A DNA stretch of 64,000 nt from Cheiracanthium punctorium (lineage: Eukaryota; Arthropoda; Arachnida; Araneae; Cheiracanthiidae), in NCBI GenBank assembly GCA_038373885.1, contig JAWZYV010016546.1, positions 124,001-188,000 of the forward strand, read 5' to 3'. Shown in pieces: positions 11,254-22,838 of the stretch (its first letter is position 1; each line of letters starts with the position of its first letter). Below the pieces are notes generated by a model. It saw only the letters and a list, made by a program, of their open reading frames with translations, was not told the DNA's origin and ran no database searches. A program made the translations under genes and the position numbers.

Positions 11254-11405
11254 CAGGGGCGTAGCCAGGGGGGGGGTCATATCGGGATATATTCCGCCCC
11301 CCCGAAATTTTTGGATTTTTTGGATTAGTGATGAAATTCCGTCTATTTATACACATATAAGTTCATATCCCCCACCCCCGAAAAATTATCCTGGCTACGC
11401 GCCTG
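11254..11405 (+). mobile_element. hAT miniature element (GGGGCGTAGCC family), copy 2
   Basis: 152 bp with CAGGGGCGTAGCCAGG at one end and CCTGGCTACGCGCCTG at the other. Perfect 8-bp duplications ATCTCTGG occur at 11,246-11,253 and 11,406-11,413. Same family as 8076-8234. Confidence 0.92.
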
Positions 11406-11413
11406 ATCTCTGG

Positions 11414-12530
11414 TGTAGACATTGTTTCGTCTAATAACTTTCTTTCTATTGCTGGGTACGTTGTCTACTAATTTATGACTAATAATAAGACCAAAGGCTA
11501 AAAAAGTATATTTACACTAGATAAATGGGGCTTTCACCAATATTAAGTGGGCTTTACACTAGATAAAATGAGTATTCACGATTTGCGCCCCCCTCCGAAA
11601 AAAGTTTCTGGATCCGCCCTTGAATAAGACAGTACATCTAACTTCTGTTCACCGCTCACACCTAAAAAATAAATAAATTAATAAATAAATAAACAAATAA
11701 ATATTTTCTACTTCGTGTTTTCTACCACTTCGGCGCGAGTGCAAGATGTTATTATGGCCTCGCAGACCGAACGGAAAACGACCGTTATAAGGTAAAAATA
11801 ATTTTCAGGTGTCTCTTCAGTGAGGGGGATTGGGCCATGCGACACACGTGCCCCCCCCCCTCTAACGGAGGTGTGTAAACAAGAGTTTTCCTTCCTATTT
11901 ATTTATTTATGTATTCTTCTCTCAGGGGAAAGCTGCGAGTAAAAGTAAAAACAACTTTTCTTTTCTTCCACATACACACAAAAAACCAGCTGGACGCTTC
12001 TAAAAATACATAAACAAGATTTTTTTTTTTTCAATGCATTCGCGTGTCGGGGCACGTGCAAGTTAAGATAAAAAATTGAAAGAAAGAGGAGGTCAGTAAA
12101 AACAAGATTTTTTTTCCATCCCGGTTCCAAATGCTATACGACATATGGAGCGGGGGGGGGGGATATCTGTTTTTTTTTTTTTTTTTTTTTGTAAATTTAT
12201 TTATTGTATCTCAATCTGCGGCTGGCTGCCAGTAAGTTACCGATTGGGACAAAAGAATCGAAACCAGATGAAATGACACCGAGAGCTTTTACCGTTATTC
12301 TCTGATCAGTTTGAATAGAAATGCTTGAAAAGCGCGTAAGGAGATGTGTTGTTGGGCCAAAAATAAACATGAAAGAAAGGAAGTTCCTCTTTTTGGTGTG
12401 CGTGTGTTCTGTAAAAATTGAAAGCTGTCTGTGCCTGGATGATGGGTCAAACGGAATTTTAGTTTTAGTTTTCTGTCGTTGGAGCACTATCGTTACCCGA
12501 AGTACCCTATAAGGAGAAAAAAAAAATACC
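11414..12530. other. spacer with a GC-richer island and homopolymer runs
   Basis: Includes a short relic with CCCCCCTCCG near 11,590 that resembles the ends of other G/C-run elements, a GC-richer stretch at about 11,730-11,890, and G and T runs at about 12,152-12,190. Open frames on both strands (up to 118 codons) have no recognised domain and partly overlap the hAT element that follows. No gene is supported. Confidence 0.35.
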
Positions 12531-12538
12531 GTTCCCAT

Positions 12539-12970
12539 CATAGGCGCACCCATGGAGGGGGCTATGGGGGCTGAAGCCCCCCCCCCTAAAGGTAGAAAGT
12601 TAGAAGTGAAAAGCGTTTAAAATATTAAAATAGTCGCTAATGAATTTTTTTTTTAGTTCTTTCTTTTTTTAATTGTCTTGAAATTATTTCTAACCAAAAG
12701 ACATTTATTTAAAAAAGTTTTTAAATAAATGCTTACTTACAGTTAGTTGAAACACTGTTACACATGGTTACAACGTCGCTCAAAAGATCGGATAATTATT
12801 TATGACTGTATAATGAGTTACATTGCTTGTGTTCTATGGGACAGTCAAGTGGTACCGAATATTTTGACGTTATAAGAGAGTTGTAACTAACCGAGGTCAC
12901 TATGATCAAGTTCAGCAGTATTTGTATGTAGCCCAGCCCCCCCTAAAGTGAAATCCTGGGTGCGCCGCTG
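12539..12970 (+). mobile_element. hAT miniature element (GGCGCACCCA family), copy 1
   Basis: Ends are CATAGGCGCACCCA and TGGGTGCGCCGCTG, flanked by perfect 8-bp duplications GTTCCCAT (12,531-12,538 and 12,971-12,978). The 432-bp interior is non-coding. Relatives are at 14,115 (truncated) and 55,326. Confidence 0.9.
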
Positions 12971-13019
12971 GTTCCCATCTAGAACGAATAAATGGTTGTT
13001 TTCTGTGCCCCTAAACTAA

Positions 13020-13255
13020 GGTGACCAGATTTTTAAGCACAGAATCGGGGACATGTTCCCGATTTTGAAAAAAAGTTATGGGGGGGGGGGGGGGAACTGG
13101 GGACATTTATAATTAACGAAGCAATTTACAGTAATTTAATTTAAAAAAATCAAAAATTATAAATTGTCCCCAATTCCTGTTTTACATTTTGGGGACAATT
13201 TGAAAAACGTCCTGAAACTGGGACTGTCCCCGGAAAAGGGGGACGTTTGGTCACC
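13020..13255. mobile_element. hAT miniature element (GGTGACCA family)
   Basis: GGTGACCAGA at the left is matched by a TTTGGTCACC right end, with 8-bp flanks TAAACTAA and TAAACTAG (7 of 8 identical). The interior contains self-complementary GGGGACA/TGTCCCC words and a G run. Confidence 0.8.
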
Positions 13256-13455
13256 TAAACTAGAAGAATAGATCGTAGATATATATATATATGCGTATGG
13301 GCGATACACACAGCTGGTATAGAAGAAATCAAGAATTTCTAGTCAGTAGTATTCTAGCTAATCGCAGTAGAATGACTAGTTTGTGTAACGAGAAATGATC
13401 TTTCGATGCAGTCATGCACTAGAATGGTCGTTTGTGAGTCCAACCGCTAGCGTAC

Positions 13456-14018
13456 TAGAGATGAGACGGGCTCAGCCCGAGCCCGAAAGCCCGAGCCCGA
13501 GCCCGAGCCCGGGCCCGAACCGGGCTCGGGCTCTGAAATTCACAATTGTGTTTGGGCTCGGGCTCATGAAATATTTTTCCTTTATTGAACATATTGCTTG
13601 AAACAGATTTTAAAAAGTGATTCATGAGGAAAATAAAAGTACTTATAAAAGATAAATAAATAACTAAACAAATAAAAATAGCGGCACGGGCGCCTAGAAG
13701 GTGCGTGAAGCTCTTTGGGTATTTTAGAACGGCGGTTTATATTCCTTAGTGAGTCATGAGATCCTGCATTTTTTGATAAAGGATGGATACAAAGAATTAG
13801 AAAGTGCATTGGGAGTTTGCAACTAGTATATTTGTCTTTGATTTGCACAAACGGCAAAATTTATTGTGTTCTATGAAGTAATTGATTTTTTTTTTTTAAT
13901 CTTTAGCTGAAATTTCGGGCTCGGGCTCCGACTTAAATAATATTGCTCGGGCTCGGGCGGGCTCGGATGAAAAGTCCTCGGGCTCGTGCTTCAAAAAATG
14001 AGCCCGAACTCATCTCTA
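13456..14018 (+). mobile_element. hAT element with GAGCCC-rich ends, copy 1
   Basis: Begins TAGAGATGAG and ends CTCATCTCTA, flanked by perfect 8-bp duplications TAGCGTAC (13,448-13,455 and 14,019-14,026). Both ends carry runs of GAGCCC/GGGCTC that pair with each other. The AT-rich interior has no transposase. An inverted, shorter relative is at 41,584-41,910. Confidence 0.9.
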
Positions 14019-14114
14019 TAGCGTACCCATCGATTTACAGATATTTTCATCTAGGTACAAGCTCCAGCTTATAGAGGAGAGATCTAAAAATTGGATAAGT
14101 AGTTTTAGAAGCAC

Positions 14115-14345
14115 GGGTGCACCCACGTAGGGGGGTATGTAGGCTAAAGCCCCCCCCCCCCTGAAGGTGGAGAGTTAAAAGCAAAAAGCTTTAAAAATTG
14201 AAAAATGTTACTTAATTAAAATATTTTATTTTTAAAAATCATTTTCAGATTATTCCTAAAATATTTTTAATCAAAAAAGACATTTTTAAAATAATTATAC
14301 TTACAGTTAGGGTAGTTTAACCTAGTTAAACACAGTTAAACTTGG
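14115..14345 (+). mobile_element. truncated hAT miniature element (GGCGCACCCA family), copy 2
   Basis: The left part (GGGTGCACCCACGTAGG and the following CCCCC run, then about 200 bp co-linear with 12,539-12,970) is present. The right end is missing. The sequence stops at the TTAA where the piggyBac-like element at 14,346 begins. Confidence 0.75.
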
Positions 14346-14711
14346 TTAACGCTTTAACGCGCAGTGTTGCCGCTCTGGGAACACCCAACTCTGACGTTTT
14401 GACTGTTGCCAGACACGAAGAATCGATTAGATTCCTATAAAAATAGTTGCGGGTGACCTAGCTCCACGAGAATCCTTTACTTTTTTAGCACGTCATTTTC
14501 CGTAAAAAGATTGTCACGATTCTTTTTAACAGCACTGACATCTGCTGAAAAATGGAAGAATGCGAGAACGGCTGGATCGATTGCCCAATGCTGAAAAAAG
14601 GGCAGCCGTTGCCATCGCTCGACTTAACTACCAGCAAGATGGCGGACGATCGAAACGTTCATCGCGTGCCACAGATCTAGAGACCATTTTTTTGACGACA
14701 GCTGGCTGTGC
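14346..14711 (+). mobile_element. piggyBac-like element, half copy (long arm)
   Basis: Starts at TTAACGCTTTAACGCGCAG, includes the subterminal hairpin (GTGTTGCC/GGGAACAC, one mismatch) and the full long arm, and ends just after the central GACAGCTGGCTGTGCAGC. The short arm is absent. The hAT relic to the left has no continuation on the right, so the deletion removed both. Confidence 0.85.
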
Positions 14712-15540
14712 AGCTGAAAGAAAAAATAAAAAAAAGGAGTCACATTGGACTTTGATTTGATATTTTCTAAGCCGATGATACCAATATATCAAAAACGTGC
14801 AGCTTTCTTTTTTAAGCAAAAGATGTTTTGAACTTTCTTTTCCTCCAGGGTCGACGTACCCAAACAACAACAACAACAGCCCTCACAAAACACATTTTGC
14901 TTTCGCACGAGCTGGGCGCGTGTGTCGCGTCCCCCCCTCCCCCTTTCTTTCCGTAGAGATTTCTTTCTTCTGAAAAGGTTAAGGAAGAGGTAAACACCAT
15001 CCGTTGCATTTAAAAAAAAATAGAACGGGAAAGTGGTGGTCCTTTGTTGGTTATTTATTCCGGCACGAGACCGCACAAAGGTTGTACCGCTAGGCCACGT
15101 TCCTAACTTACCCCAAAATAATAAACCAGCAAAACTCTTTTTTTTTTTTTTTTTTTTTTTTGTGGTGTAGTAAGTAAGTGAGTTGGTTTGCAGACCGGGT
15201 TTACGCATCGTGGATTTTTTTCTTTTCTTTTGTATGTCTGTCGGTCGGGTTCTGAGGTCCACCCAAGACGTGGGAGTCCCCAAACGGTGTTTTCGGTAAA
15301 AAAGAAAGGTATATTGAGCTGGTAACTAAATTTCCGTTTTTTTCTTTTTAATATTCTGCCTCATTAAAAAAAAATTTCTAATGCTTTAAATCATTCGAAA
15401 TAAAATATTTTTTTCTACATGTTTTTTATCTTTTTTCGCATTTGTTTGATTTAATTTATGTTAATTTTCAGATCATTAAAATGGAATTTCAAGTGAAGAA
15501 AAATACACATTTTCGACATCACCTTCTTTGCATTTAATCA
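14712..15540. other. spacer with a GC-richer island
   Basis: The longest open frame in the window (14,789-15,283, minus, 164 codons) lies here. Its product is dominated by a poly-lysine run from a poly-T tract and by low-complexity sequence, so I reject it as a gene. A TGGCCTAGCGGT word at about 15,095 (minus strand) resembles a tRNA A box, but no B box follows. Confidence 0.35.
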
Positions 15541-15720
15541 AATTGTAAGGTCGCAAAAACTTTTCATCTTTATCCACATAGCACAAATAATTAATTTCAT
15601 AATTTGTATATTACAGCTACCGTTAGTAATAGAATCTACTGTTATAAACTTAGGATGTCAAAGTGAACAATTCAACGAAAACTAAAGTCGTTTCTACACT
15701 TCTTAGACTTTAAAAATGAA
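15541..15720. repeat. diverged relative of the 384-bp repeat at 33.8 kb
   Basis: The order TTACAGCTACCGTTAGTAAT, then AATCTACTGTTA, then CAATTCAACGAAAACT corresponds to the tail of the units at 33,765-34,535. A third relative lies near 44,520-44,640. The match is visible by eye but strongly diverged. Confidence 0.45.
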
Positions 15721-15789
15721 AGTATATAGCAAATAGAACGTTATCTTGCTGGCGCTTTAAAAATATTCGAAGTATTAATCTTCCTACGC

Positions 15790-15985
15790 ATATGTGGCAG
15801 CATTTCCAGTATGCCAGTATCGCAATCAGATTTTACGTCCCCCGGGACAAACCACAATTTTTGGAGCCTCTCACAGAATGGCGCCTGAAGCAAACCTTAA
15901 TTTTGGCCGTTCCCTGAACTGTGCGAACGTTGATCATGATTGTTCGTATGTGTTCGATCATGATTGTAAACGTCATGAATTGCTA
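15790..15985. other. GC-richer island
   Basis: Base composition is richer in GC than the flanks, with two GATCATGATTGT words about 30 bp apart. The 99-codon frame starting at 15,794 has no recognised domain. It sits directly left of a decaying tandem array. Confidence 0.35.
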
Positions 15986-16039
15986 TTTAAAAGAATAATA
16001 ATAATGTTTAATTCAGATTTTTCTATCTGTAGAAAAAAG

Positions 16040-16172
16040 GTAAACATTTTCCTGACAAAAACAAAATATACTGTGTATATTAAAAATGAATAAATAAATA
16101 AAATCTTTTTTTTTTTGTAAAGAGCTCGAAATTACAAAATATACTGTGTATATTAAAAATGAATAAATAAAT

Positions 16173-16208
<36 letters not shown>

Positions 16209-16560
16209 TAAAGAGCTCGAAATTAGTGCAAACACAAGGAAAACACCACAGTAAATACCGGTAAAACTTGTCTTTACAAAAACCAAATACTCTGTGTTCA
16301 TTTTAATACAACTTTATTTCTTAAAAAAATGGTTAAAAGAATTACTGGATATTAACAACTCAGTTTAAAATTAAAGAAAATAGATACATGCAAAACATTA
16401 TTGTAAAAACTTGGTAAAAATTACCATTATAAAAAGCAAAATACACTGTCTAGCTTAAAAAATATAACCTAGTTTTATTTTTTATACAGGTATAGAAAAA
16501 AGAAGGAAAATACTGCATAGTCAAAACTCAATTTAAAAGTGAAATCTATTTCTATAACAC
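16040..16560 (+). repeat. decaying tandem array
   Basis: Units begin with ACAAAATATACTGTGTATAT-like words near 16,061, 16,133, 16,277, 16,433 and 16,504. The first two are nearly identical and include a long T run. The others are increasingly diverged. Confidence 0.65.
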
Positions 16561-16863
16561 AGTTTTATATTCAATAAATTAAAGATTTTATCAGTTTTCG
16601 TTTATTATGTAGTCTGATCGTTTGTTAGATTAGCAACTTGTCTTGTGCAGACACATTTTGAACTTTTGAGGTTCTCTTCAAAAAACTATTCAAAAGCTTT
16701 ATAATTCCTTATATACATTTTTTCTTTTTTTAGAAACTTTGTGTTCATCTTAACAATCAATAAATGAATGAAAATCTCGATATAAGTGATACTGTGCACT
16801 CTTATAATGTACTGTAATGAACTGTAAACCTTATAAAAAATAATGAAACATTCAGAAAAATAC

Positions 16864-17272
16864 ATCTAGAGACCCCTTTTTTTGACGACAGCTGGCTGTG
16901 CCCGCGCACACCCAACTGTCGTAAAAAAAAGGGGGTCTCTAGAACTGTGGCACGCGATGAACGTTTCAATCGTCCGCCATCTTGCTGGTAGTTAAGTCGA
17001 GCGACGGCAACGGCTGCCCTTTTTACAGCATTGGGCAATCTGTCCAGCCCGTTCTCGCATTCTTCCATTTTTCAGCAGATGTCAGTGCTGTTAAAAATAA
17101 ACGTGACCATTTTTTTTTACGGGAAATGACGTGCTAAGTAAAGGATTCTCGTGGAGCTCTGTCACCCGCAACTATTTTTATAGAAATCAAATCTATTCTT
17201 CGTGACTGGCAACAGTCAAAACGTCAGAGTTTGGTGATCCAAGAGCTGGAAAACTGCGTGTTAAAGGGTTAA
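16864..17272 (-). mobile_element. piggyBac-like element, half copy (centre plus long arm)
   Basis: Begins in the short-arm side of the central palindrome (ATCTAGAGACCCC) and runs through the long arm to AAAGGGTTAA at 17,272. The short-arm end and its TTAA are missing, and the subterminal hairpin is decayed. Confidence 0.85.
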
Positions 17273-17960
17273 AGCAACAACCGATTAATAGAATAGGGAA
17301 TGAATCGACTGAATAGCAGTTGACGAATAACAAACAGCATTCATAGTTTTTAGTTCGAATACTTTTCGAAGATTCTCATTGCTATTCGAATGCTACAAAG
17401 TTAGAGTTCAAATGTATTTTTTGAAATATCAGTTTGCTCAAACAAATTTAAAAGTCGATTTATTCGAATGATTTTTAGAATCAATTTTTGCTATTAAAAT
17501 TGAAGCAACAATCTATTAATAGAATAGCGAATTAATCATCCGAATATCACTTGGCGAACAACGAATACCATTCGCAATTTTTAGTTGGAATATTGTTCGC
17601 GCGATTCCTATTGCTATTCGAATATATACGTACATGCTGAGAGTCGAATGTGTTTTTAAAAATCGATTTGCTCTAACAAATTTAATAATCGATTTATTTA
17701 AATGAATTTTATAATTGATTTTTACTATTAAAATTGTAGCAATAATCGAATAATAGAACTGTGAATGAATACTGAATCGACCATTCGAAAAACAGTGGAG
17801 AAGTCGTGAATACCTATTCGCAAATTTTGACTAAAATATCGCGATTTTTATTCGATTACGTTTCGCGATTTCAAATGACATATATGTTATTCCAAATGCT
17901 ATGCCTGTAGCATTTGAATGGCTTTTTAAGAAATCGATTTTATTGAATGAATTCGATATT
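17273..17960 (+). repeat. ATTCGAAT-rich tandem array, three units of about 232 bp
   Basis: Units start near 17,271, 17,501 and 17,736 with a GCAACAATCTATTAATAGAA-like word and continue with CATTCGCAATTTTTAGTT and CTATTCGAAT. They are diverged from one another. The vocabulary matches the dispersed copies at 778 and 9530. Confidence 0.7.
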
Positions 17961-18180
17961 CTGTTTAGTCGAATATTTCCATTCACATCATATCATATCA
18001 GTAATTGTGGCGCGCGGTTCGATGCTGTGCGCGTATCTGTAAAGTTCGCTTTTCGGCCACTGGTATCACTCGAACGTGAAACAACATTGGCAGTCAAAGT
18101 AGCCGGGCTATCTGGTTGCCTAGATACTATGCTTGAGTCTTTTATGTTTTTCAGGGCATAACAGCACTAATTGTCTGTTC
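17961..18180. other. GC-richer island
   Basis: A non-repetitive stretch with several CG dinucleotides (GGCGCGCGG near 18,010) that follows the tandem array. No domain is recognised in the 86-codon frame 17,901-18,161. Confidence 0.35.
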
Positions 18181-18687
18181 CGAGGTACTACAAGCTGCGT
18201 TTCGAAATCATTTTCATTGAAAGATTTTAAGGAACTTACTGAATGAATTGGTCATTTCTAGTTCAATTATTGTTAAAAAAAGAATCAAAATCAAAACTGT
18301 TTAGTGCAGCTACAGACTAAATTAATAAATAAATAGATAAAATATAGATAACAAACATCAAATTTATTTAGTGCGGTTACAGACTAAAAATTGAAAAGAA
18401 AAATATTATAAATAAAGTAAAATAAAGTAGAAATAATTTCTTGGTCATATCGTATCTGGAATATTTTTTAATATATTAAAATGAATTTCAAAAAATAAAT
18501 TTATCACTTTAAAGTAATTCATAGTCGATTTATTGTTATGCAACTTCTATTGTTAATGTAATTAAGTAATCATTTTATAATAATGGATCTACAGTTCTTA
18601 AATAATAACTTAATTTACATGTAGTTTTGTGTATTGTTTGAACCCAATGAGTACGCACATATTTATTTGTTTGCAACAATTTCAGTC
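18181..18687. other. AT-rich spacer
   Basis: Two short similar segments (TTTAGTGC..TACAGACTAAA, near 18,300 and 18,366) suggest local duplication. Nothing else is supported. Confidence 0.35.
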
Positions 18688-18994
18688 CTAACCCTTAAAT
18701 GCATGAATTTGTTCACATGATAGCCACGAGTATAAGTTAAATTTCTTATATCAGTTTTATGAATAACTAATTCATTTCTCCAAGGACAAACAGTTTGAAA
18801 GAATTATGTGAAACTTTATTACTCACGATATGAATCATATAAATCATTCCATATGATTGAATCCATATGAATCATTTATTATTAAAAAAAACTGTATTTT
18901 ATATATGAAACTGACGTAAGAAATTTGGCTTCTACTCTAATCCGGCACTGAAAAATACGATGCATATATGCATCGCTATGCATTTAAGGGTTAA
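18688..18994. mobile_element. piggyBac-like miniature element, second family, copy 1
   Basis: Ends are CTAACCCTTAAATGCAT and ATGCATTTAAGGGTTAA, with TTAA intact on the right and one base changed on the left. At 307 bp it matches the 305-bp element at 56,042-56,346 in length and in an internal ATATATGAAA..GTAAGAAAT block. Confidence 0.75.
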
Positions 18995-19177
18995 ATTTTT
19001 ATTTTTCAGTTTTTGTGATGGAATAGCTATATACAATGGGAATGGGGAACACTTTCTAAAGCAGCTTTCCAAAAACTTATTTGATTAATGAGAAAAAATG
19101 AGCTAGTAATATATGTAAATATTTTGTAAATTAGAAATCGTTTTTAAAAAATTTTCATCTGCTTCTTTAATTTATTA

Positions 19178-19461
19178 TTAACCCATTTTTGCCCAGATGT
19201 TTTTAAGACTTTCTTTAATTTTTGCTAATACCAGTAATAATAGATACATTTCTGATACCAATTTCTTGAACAAGAGATGATTTCTTTTAAAATCATTATG
19301 TATAAAAATTGAAATGTCAACATCCTACTCGGTCATGTTAAAATACTTTGTGGAGTTGAGGTTCAATTCTCCTGAATAAAGGCTGGGAAAAATAAATAAC
19401 GTTTTCGATTAATAGCAAAAATGCCATCCCAAAAAAGGGACACTTGGCATAAATGGATGAA
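19178..19461. mobile_element. decayed piggyBac-like miniature element
   Basis: TTAACCCATTTTTGCCCAGA at the left is matched imperfectly by ACTTGGCATAAATGGATGAA at the right. The right TTAA is mutated. It is classed by terminal similarity only. Confidence 0.5.
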
Positions 19462-19554
19462 CTTGAAAAAAAAAAAAAGTTATTTAAAATAATGTACTAA
19501 AAATCACTATAAGGATTTTAATGACTATGCCATTTTATTTCTCAACACCCTTTA

Positions 19555-19867
19555 TTGAAAAATGTGTCCCAAAAATGCGACATAAAAAGCGACATAATTT
19601 TACATATATTTAAATACTATTAGTTCACAACAGCTTTAATCTACTGTTACAATACTTCGTAAGCTGTAGAATATGCTTCATATGTATTTTTGTATAAATA
19701 GGTTACACTCCTAAAAATTTCAACATGGGTTACCAGGCGAAATACGCGAAAGATGAGCGATAAAATGACATAGTCAATTAATATCGTTTTAATATGGCAA
19801 TAATGAAGCTAAAAAATTAGGGGGGGGTTCAGGGGGGTCTCCCCCTGACGAGGCTCGAACAGCCGAG
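19555..19867 (+). repeat. dispersed repeat family F, further copy
   Basis: Co-linear with 4531-4796 and 4797-5093 from CATAATTTTACATATATTTA to GAGGCTCGAACAGCCGAG. Confidence 0.8.
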
Positions 19868-20044
19868 ATTTTTTTTTTTTTTTTAAGGAAAGGAAAAGAG
19901 TAAAATATTTCTATTAAAAGAAAACCATGCAGTAAACATTTAGTCATAATGAAATATCATTTTTGAGCAATATATTCATAATTATAAATTTGATATATTC
20001 CGTTCATTCAACTTCTTTACACCGAGAATTTACTGCATTGTCAT

Positions 20045-20512
20045 ATAAACACGGCGTTGTTTACATCAGGGTACGATCCCGGTTCAAGGGGGGAGAGGAC
20101 ACGTGACCATAAAATCGTACACAAAGGATTGGAAGCAAAACAACTCTCTCCTTCCCCCTGCCTTTATTTTCGAAAACAATTTTTTATACACATGCGCAAC
20201 CCCTGCAGCACACTTTCGTTCTTTGCGGCTGTGTGCACGAGCGGGGGTTCACCAGACACACATTGCGCGAGTGACCGTTAAATGGGCAGGCCGCCTGCAT
20301 ACAGCATTGTTGTTGCACTCGCGTGCCAGATGGGGTAAAAGGGGCAAGGCACCGCTTGTGTGCCTTGCCGGCAAGCTGGGAGAGACGGAGCGCCTTGTTT
20401 TGATATTTTTGAAAATTGCGCGCGTGCAGCCTGTTATTTGCGATATTGTTTTGTTCGTTGTTTTGCAGCCGTCCTTGAAAAGAAAATCATCGAATGTTAG
20501 GAATTCTGTGTT
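20045..20512. other. CpG-containing GC-rich island
   Basis: One of the more GC-rich stretches of the window, with many CG dinucleotides and a TGTTTAC forkhead-type word near 20,057. A 137-codon open frame (20,103-20,516) has no recognised domain and could be chance. A promoter or unrecognised first exon is possible but unproven. Confidence 0.35.
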
Positions 20513-21550
20513 TTAAAATATCCCTGAAGTTATTAATATAAATTTAGAAGAAAAATAAACAGTTCTTCTTCGATTAAATCGTTTTTTTCGGAAAATTTGT
20601 TTGCTTAACACTTCAAAACAAAATTCCTGAAATAAATATTAACAATAGTAATAAGATAATAGTAATCAAATTTTCCTTCACAATTAAAACGTATATCAAA
20701 AAATATATTTTATTGTTAATAAATTTTTCGAGAAAAGTTTAAATTAATTAGATTTAAAAAGGTTAATCTGGTCTACCAAAGAAATTTATATATATATTAT
20801 TTTTTTTTATCTTATGCCCGCATCTCTGACCTCTCGATCTAAGTCGACGAGCAGAAATACAAGCAAAATTAAATGAATAAAGGCTTTCTTTCCTTTTTTT
20901 TTATTGAAATAGCTCTTAAGTTTATGTCTATTTATTTATTACTAAATTTTTTTAAATGGAGAAAATCATTGGTCATATGTTTCTTGCTCAGCTTAAAAAC
21001 AGGTTCTGTCAAAAACTGAAAAAAAATTAGTAGGAATGTTTTTCAGATAATATGCTGCACTAAAAATAATAATTTCAATATTGTTTAGCTAAAAAAACCT
21101 TTTAATCAAAAAATAAGAAGAAATACTAAAGAAATGTATTAGCTTGTGAAGAAATACATATTAGTAATTAAAATTAACATTAAAATAGTTTATTGGAGTT
21201 ACATCAGTAATATAGTTTGTTACTAGAACAAAACATTTCTCTATGCAATTTCAATTACAATATTATATTATTTCATAACCAATGAACGCAAAATTATTTT
21301 ATGAAATTTAACTGTTAATTGTTATGTATAGTAAAACATTAAATTAATTACACAAATATTATTACTATATACTTATGTATATACGATCAAAGCCAGATAG
21401 CCTTCAAAAGTCGCCCATTTAAGTATTGCACACCCATAGAATTACTGCCCCTTTGCTAACAAGTTCTCATTCCGAATTTTTTTCAAAGCCCTAAGTACTA
21501 ATCTCTAAAACTTAAATTAAGTATCATCCTCGTATTCTAACTCCAGGTCT
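20513..21550. other. AT-rich spacer
   Basis: No gene or defined repeat. T and A runs are common. Confidence 0.4.
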
Positions 21551-21555
21551 TTATG

Positions 21556-21568
21556 GGGTCACTGACCT
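21556..21568. promoter_or_regulatory. perfect IR-1 nuclear-receptor (EcRE-type) match
   Basis: GGGTCACTGACCT fits the ecdysone response consensus RGKTCANTGAMCY at every position. That palindrome is the known target class of the EcR/USP(RXR) heterodimer. It lies in a non-repetitive stretch (about 21,380-21,830). Binding is not shown by sequence alone. Confidence 0.45.
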
Positions 21569-21884
21569 CCCTAAGAACACCTATCGTTACTAACCAATTC
21601 ATCTGGAAGACATCGCTCCGTAGCACCTCATAACACCATAAATTAAGACAATACCACTGAAAGAAAATTTGCAATGCGATCAGAAGTATTACAGCAAGAG
21701 GTTTGCGTAATCTCAGAAATTCCTCATTGAAGGCAAAATCCCTGGAAATTCCTACGTAAACCCGGATTACAGTGGCTTCTCAAATCCTTAACCCATCCTT
21801 CCCCTTTATGACGGAGCTGGGATTTTTTTTTTTTTTTTGCTTGATACATACGTCATAAAAAAAAATAAGAAATCAGTGAGTGTC
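21569..21884. other. unassigned sequence
   Basis: Sequence of more balanced composition without a recognised gene, ending in a T run near 21,824-21,838. Confidence 0.35.
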
Positions 21885-22298
21885 TTAACCCTTTCATGCG
21901 CAGTGTCCTCGCCGTGAGGACACCAATCTCTGGCGTTTTGAATGTTGCCAGTCACGAAGAATAGATTTGATTTCTATAAAAATAGTTGCGGGGGACATAG
22001 CTCCACGAGAATCCTTTACTTTTGAGCACGTCATTTCCCGTGAAAAAAAAAAAAAAAAAAAAAAAAATGTCACGATTATTTTTAACAGCAGTGACATGTG
22101 CTGAAAAATGGAAGAACGCGAGAACAGCTGGACAGATTGCCCAATGTCGAAAAAAGGGCAGCCGTTGCCATCGCTCGACTTAACTACCAGCAAGATGGTA
22201 GATGCAACTACCAGCCATCTTGCTGGTAGTTAAGTCGAGCGATGGCAACGGCTGCCTTTTTTTCAATATTGAGAAAGGGTTGCGCCTCAAAGGGTTAA
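21885..22298 (+). mobile_element. piggyBac-like fold-back element, GTGTCCTC subfamily
   Basis: TTAA at both ends, long arm left and short arm right. The subterminal hairpin is GTGTCCTC/GAGGACAC rather than GTGTTCCC/GGGAACAC, a change on both sides of the stem. A long A run interrupts the left arm near 22,045, and the central palindrome is shortened. Confidence 0.88.
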
Positions 22299-22333
22299 GC
22301 ATGTGAGTTATCAGATAATTTCACAACGCCCCC

Positions 22334-22680
22334 ATGGAGTTTTTACGCTCCTCATTGTGCTGCCAAAACCCCGAGAGAAGTTGCGTCTTCGCCCATAAAT
22401 ACGGGCCACTACAATATACGGATCGCTCAGGTCGTCGACCCGAACCATTACCCAATGGTGCATCTTTAGACAATGGCCAAAGAAAAGAAAAAATAAAAAA
22501 AACCCACTACCCCTTTCCGAAACACCTCAGAATATTCGCGGCCAAGTTACGAAACGAAACAATTCTCCATCATCATCATCATCATCGTCGTCATCGTCAT
22601 CATAGCGGGGTAGAAGGTTTGTTGAACCTGCGGTGGCATCATCATCATCATCACTTGGGCAAGCAAGTAATGGCTATATA
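22334..22680. other. GC-richer island with ATC repeats
   Basis: Contains ATC/CAT microsatellite blocks (about 22,567-22,600 and 22,637-22,655) that give a histidine-rich 115-codon frame. No protein domain is recognised, and the frame is probably fortuitous. Confidence 0.4.
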
Positions 22681-22744
22681 GTAAGTGAAAGCGGGCCCGA
22701 CAGTTCCCCGGGCTCTTAAAACAAAAACCGAGTCACTGACAGGT

Positions 22745-22778
22745 CACGTGTGACGTCAGGCGTTGTGTGTATGCAAAT
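22745..22778 (+). promoter_or_regulatory. E-box, CRE and octamer cluster
   Basis: Within 34 bp lie CACGTG (22,745-22,750), TGACGTCA (22,751-22,758, a perfect palindromic CRE) and ATGCAAAT (22,771-22,778, a perfect octamer). They sit about 70 bp upstream of a CCAAGGTCA word (22,850-22,858, FTZ-F1/SF-1 consensus) and of module A. Functional use is inferred only. Confidence 0.4.
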
Positions 22779-22817
22779 GCCGGAACAAAATGTTGTGATG
22801 CTGGCTTTTTTTATTTT

Positions 22818-22838
22818 TGTGTGTGTGTGTGTGTGTGT
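22818..22838. repeat. (GT)n microsatellite
   Basis: About ten GT units. Confidence 0.95.

Noticed and set aside
12197..12553. 118-codon minus-strand frame
   Set aside because: It runs into the hAT element at 12,539, overlaps a plus-strand frame, and has no recognised domain.
13470..14000. GAGCCC satellite
   Set aside because: The GAGCCC/GGGCTC runs are the ends of a hAT element with an exact 8-bp target duplication.
15060..15115. tRNA gene on the minus strand
   Set aside because: Only an A-box-like TGGCCTAGCGGT word is present. No B box or cloverleaf is visible.
14789..15283. Longest open reading frame in the window (164 codons, minus)
   Set aside because: Its product is dominated by a lysine run from a poly-T tract and low-complexity segments, it overlaps a transposon edge nearby, and no domain is recognisable.
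20103..20516. 137-codon frame in a GC-rich island
   Set aside because: No recognised domain, overlapping frames exist, and GC-rich sequence has few stops by chance. It is kept only as an island of unknown function.
22334..22681. Histidine-rich 115-codon frame
   Set aside because: The histidines come from ATC/CAT microsatellites, and no other protein feature supports it.
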